A DNA stretch of 64,000 bases from Tessaracoccus sp. MC1865 (GTDB lineage Bacteria > Actinomycetota > Actinomycetes > Propionibacteriales > Propionibacteriaceae): NCBI RefSeq assembly GCF_017815535.1, contig NZ_CP072596.1, forward strand, positions 868,001-932,000, written 5' to 3'. This document shows, one piece after another, positions 62,418 to 64,000 of this stretch. Under the pieces are notes generated by a model that ran no database searches, was not told where the DNA came from, and saw only the letters and a program-made list of their open reading frames with translations. The stretch's first letter is position 1, and every line of letters begins with the position of its first letter. The position numbers were made by a program, and so were the translations under genes.

Positions 62418-63383
62418 ATGGTGGAGATCTCCCTCGACAGCCCCGTTTCAGCGCTGGGCCGCCTCCTCCTCGTCGAGACGGAGGCCGGCCGGAGCATCAT
62501 CCGCAGGACCTCCCAGGGCGGCACCCACACGCTCACCGCGTACCTGCCGGACGGCCGCAAGACAGACTTCGAGGGCGTGCGCGGGGAGCGCACCCTGAGG
62601 CAGGCCGTGGCCACCGTGTCGGCCGCCCGCCCGCTCCGGGCCTTCCAGGTGGAGGGCGGCGAGGTCACGGCCAAACTGCGGCCGGCGCAGACCTTCCTGT
62701 CCTACCTGCCGTGGGTGGTGGGGATCGCGCTGGCCGGACTGGGCGGCGTCGGCGACGCCTTCGGCCTCCTCCGCTTCGTGTTCCTCGCGCTCGGCATCAC
62801 CATCATCCTCGTGGCCCAGGACGCCTTCAAGAAGGGCCGCCGGTATCGCGACTGGGCCGTGGAGACCGGCGACGGCGACGTCAGGGCCATCGACTTCCCC
62901 CTGCCGGCGCTGCCCGAGGAGATCGAGGTCGACGACGTCAAGGAGGAGTACGGACGGCTGCTCAGTGACATCGTCTACCGCATCGAGTTCCCCGCACTGT
63001 TCGACCCCCACGAGCCCACGTCGAAGGAGTTCACCCTCGCACTGCTGCAATGGGACAACAACGACGGCGTGGCCGGCGATGACGAGCGGCGCGAGCTCGC
63101 CCGCCGCGTGCGGGCAACCTTCGCCGCCGCACGGGCGAACGCCGAGCGGATCGGGATGGCGCACCTGCCGCAGGCGGCCCAGTTCCGAGCGACCACGGCG
63201 CTCAAGGCCGCCAGGCTCGCCGTCGATGAAGCGGCACCCGCGCCGGAGCGGGAGACAGCGCTGCGCCGAGCCGTCGAGATCCTCGACGACTTGGCGCTCT
63301 ACTACCTGCCCACCGGGACGGAAGCGCGCAGGGCCATCACCGGCAGCACCCCGCCGCAGCTCCCCGGAAGGCGGGCCTCCTGA
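62418..63383 (+). CDS. Membrane protein of unknown function
   Basis: 321 residues, not recognised. An N-terminal beta-rich part (about 1-90) is followed by two hydrophobic segments (about 96-135: FLSYLPWVVGIALAGLGGVG and LLRFVFLALGITIILVA), and a cytosolic, helical C-terminus rich in Ala/Arg/Glu. I start at ATG 62418 (MVEISLDSPV) with AGGGGT upstream; a GTG two codons earlier is possible. Its stop overlaps the next gene as TGATG, suggesting that both work together. Confidence 0.65.
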   Translation: MVEISLDSPVSALGRLLLVETEAGRSIIRRTSQGGTHTLTAYLPDGRKTDFEGVRGERTLRQAVATVSAARPLRAFQVEGGEVTAKLRPAQTFLSYLPWVVGIALAGLGGVGDAFGLLRFVFLALGITIILVAQDAFKKGRRYRDWAVETGDGDVRAIDFPLPALPEEIEVDDVKEEYGRLLSDIVYRIEFPALFDPHEPTSKEFTLALLQWDNNDGVAGDDERRELARRVRATFAAARANAERIGMAHLPQAAQFRATTALKAARLAVDEAAPAPERETALRRAVEILDDLALYYLPTGTEARRAITGSTPPQLPGRRAS

Positions 63384-64000
63384 TGTACGCCACCTGGCAG
63401 CAGGTCCCGCCCGACACCACGTGGGCCGGCTTCGCGCCCGGCGCGGTGCTGCTCTACAACGACGACGAGGCCGTCGTCGTCGACGCGCGGCGGGGACAGA
63501 AGGACAAGATCAAGCTGCGCATCCAGCGGCCCAACGGCGAGCGGTTCGAGCGTGACGTGAAGCCCGGCGAGTCCCTGGGGGCCCAGGCGGCCTCCCTCCT
63601 GGAGGGCCCCGGTGCCCGGGCGATGGTGCTGCCTGCCGTGATCTGGCACGAGGACCAGCTGTTCTCGCCGCGCAACATCGCCGCCCTGCTGGCCAGCGCC
63701 CTCGTGACCACCGTGTTCATGGTCCTGACCAGCCTGAACTCGAACCCGATGTCGTTTCTGTACCTGTCGTTCATGATCGCCGGCGCGGCCGCCATGGGCG
63801 TGCGGCGGCTCTGGAAGGGCGGCCGGCTCACCTTCCTGGCGCCGGACCGTCTGGGCCTGACGACGGGGACGATCCACGCCTATGCGCTGACGCGCGAGGC
63901 GGGCAAGTTGGGGGTTCCGCCGACGCCCGGCTCGGACCGGCGCGGACTCGCCTACCAACGCGTCGACGCGATCCGCGACGCCTACCTGGGCCTGCGCGGC
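63383..64000 (+). CDS. Membrane protein of unknown function, cut by window end
   Basis: 206 residues are visible and the frame is open at the window edge. It begins MYATWQQVPPDTTWAGFAPG, has a beta-rich first part, two hydrophobic segments (about 110-128 and 136-151: NIAALLASALVTTVFMVLTS; FLYLSFMIAGAAAMGV) and a soluble part. The order of parts resembles the preceding protein, which may point to a common origin, but I cannot assign a family. Confidence 0.65.
   Translation, partial: MYATWQQVPPDTTWAGFAPGAVLLYNDDEAVVVDARRGQKDKIKLRIQRPNGERFERDVKPGESLGAQAASLLEGPGARAMVLPAVIWHEDQLFSPRNIAALLASALVTTVFMVLTSLNSNPMSFLYLSFMIAGAAAMGVRRLWKGGRLTFLAPDRLGLTTGTIHAYALTREAGKLGVPPTPGSDRRGLAYQRVDAIRDAYLGLRG

Overview
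The window is GC-rich chromosomal DNA from an actinobacterium. Gene order (tsaE-tsaB-rimI-tsaD, groES-groEL, guaB-guaB3, coaA/glmS/acpS), the many GTG starts and the protein sequences fit the Propionibacteriaceae and relatives best; the genus is an inference. No rRNA, tRNA or CRISPR array was seen. At least fourteen genes have a TAnnnT-like -10 hexamer only 6-7 nt before the start codon, which suggests frequent leaderless transcription.

Layout. 0.1-13.4 kb is housekeeping: coaA, glmS, acpS, a fused NAD(P)HX epimerase/dehydratase, a Tat-exported DyP peroxidase divergent from a PCuAC-type copper-chaperone lipoprotein, an MgtA-like mannosyltransferase, a DEAD-box RNA helicase with an Arg/Asp repeat N-terminus, and a t6A tRNA-modification operon (GNAT-TsaE fusion, TsaB, RimI, TsaD). 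13.5-19.9 kb is a peptide-type ABC importer with an unusually long first permease and a fused double ATPase. 19.9-23.6 kb holds two methyltransferases, a Nudix hydrolase and an MFS exporter.

23.7-41.0 kb is the mobile, rearranged part. Two same-orientation IS30-family copies (one broken by an IS3-family element with a 3-bp target duplication) bracket about 13 kb. That segment carries a sugar operon (binding lipoprotein, two permeases, GH2 beta-galactosidase, LacI regulator) behind two CebR/CelR-like operators, a beta-helix lipoprotein, dispersed and tandem repeats, a YdhR-like protein, a DUF427 protein, a response regulator, the stump of an ABC exporter, and a histidine kinase whose C-terminus has been replaced by foreign repeat sequence. 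Both IS30 copies lie between related outer repeats whose left/right order is swapped.

41.0-43.2 kb is groES-groEL under two CIRCE (HrcA) operators. 43.2-46.6 kb is a MutT-type Nudix gene translationally coupled to a PLD-helicase-DUF3427 protein. 46.6-54.7 kb is a catabolic cluster: GntR regulator, divergent carbamate kinase, ankyrin-repeat protein, DUF2877, FdrA, DUF1116, NCS1 permease and guanine-deaminase-like enzyme, with a perfect 16-bp palindrome in the divergent promoter. By relation to the E. coli AllFGH/AllK proteins it probably phosphorolyses an N-carbamoyl compound to carbamoyl phosphate and makes ATP from it; its substrate is unknown, and it is the best candidate here for an undescribed pathway.

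54.8-64 kb returns to housekeeping and transport: guaB, guaB3, chorismate mutase, truncated haemoglobin, a truncated hydrolase, an autoregulated TetR-ABC-permease operon, an AlkD-like DNA glycosylase and two membrane proteins of unknown function, the last cut by the window end.
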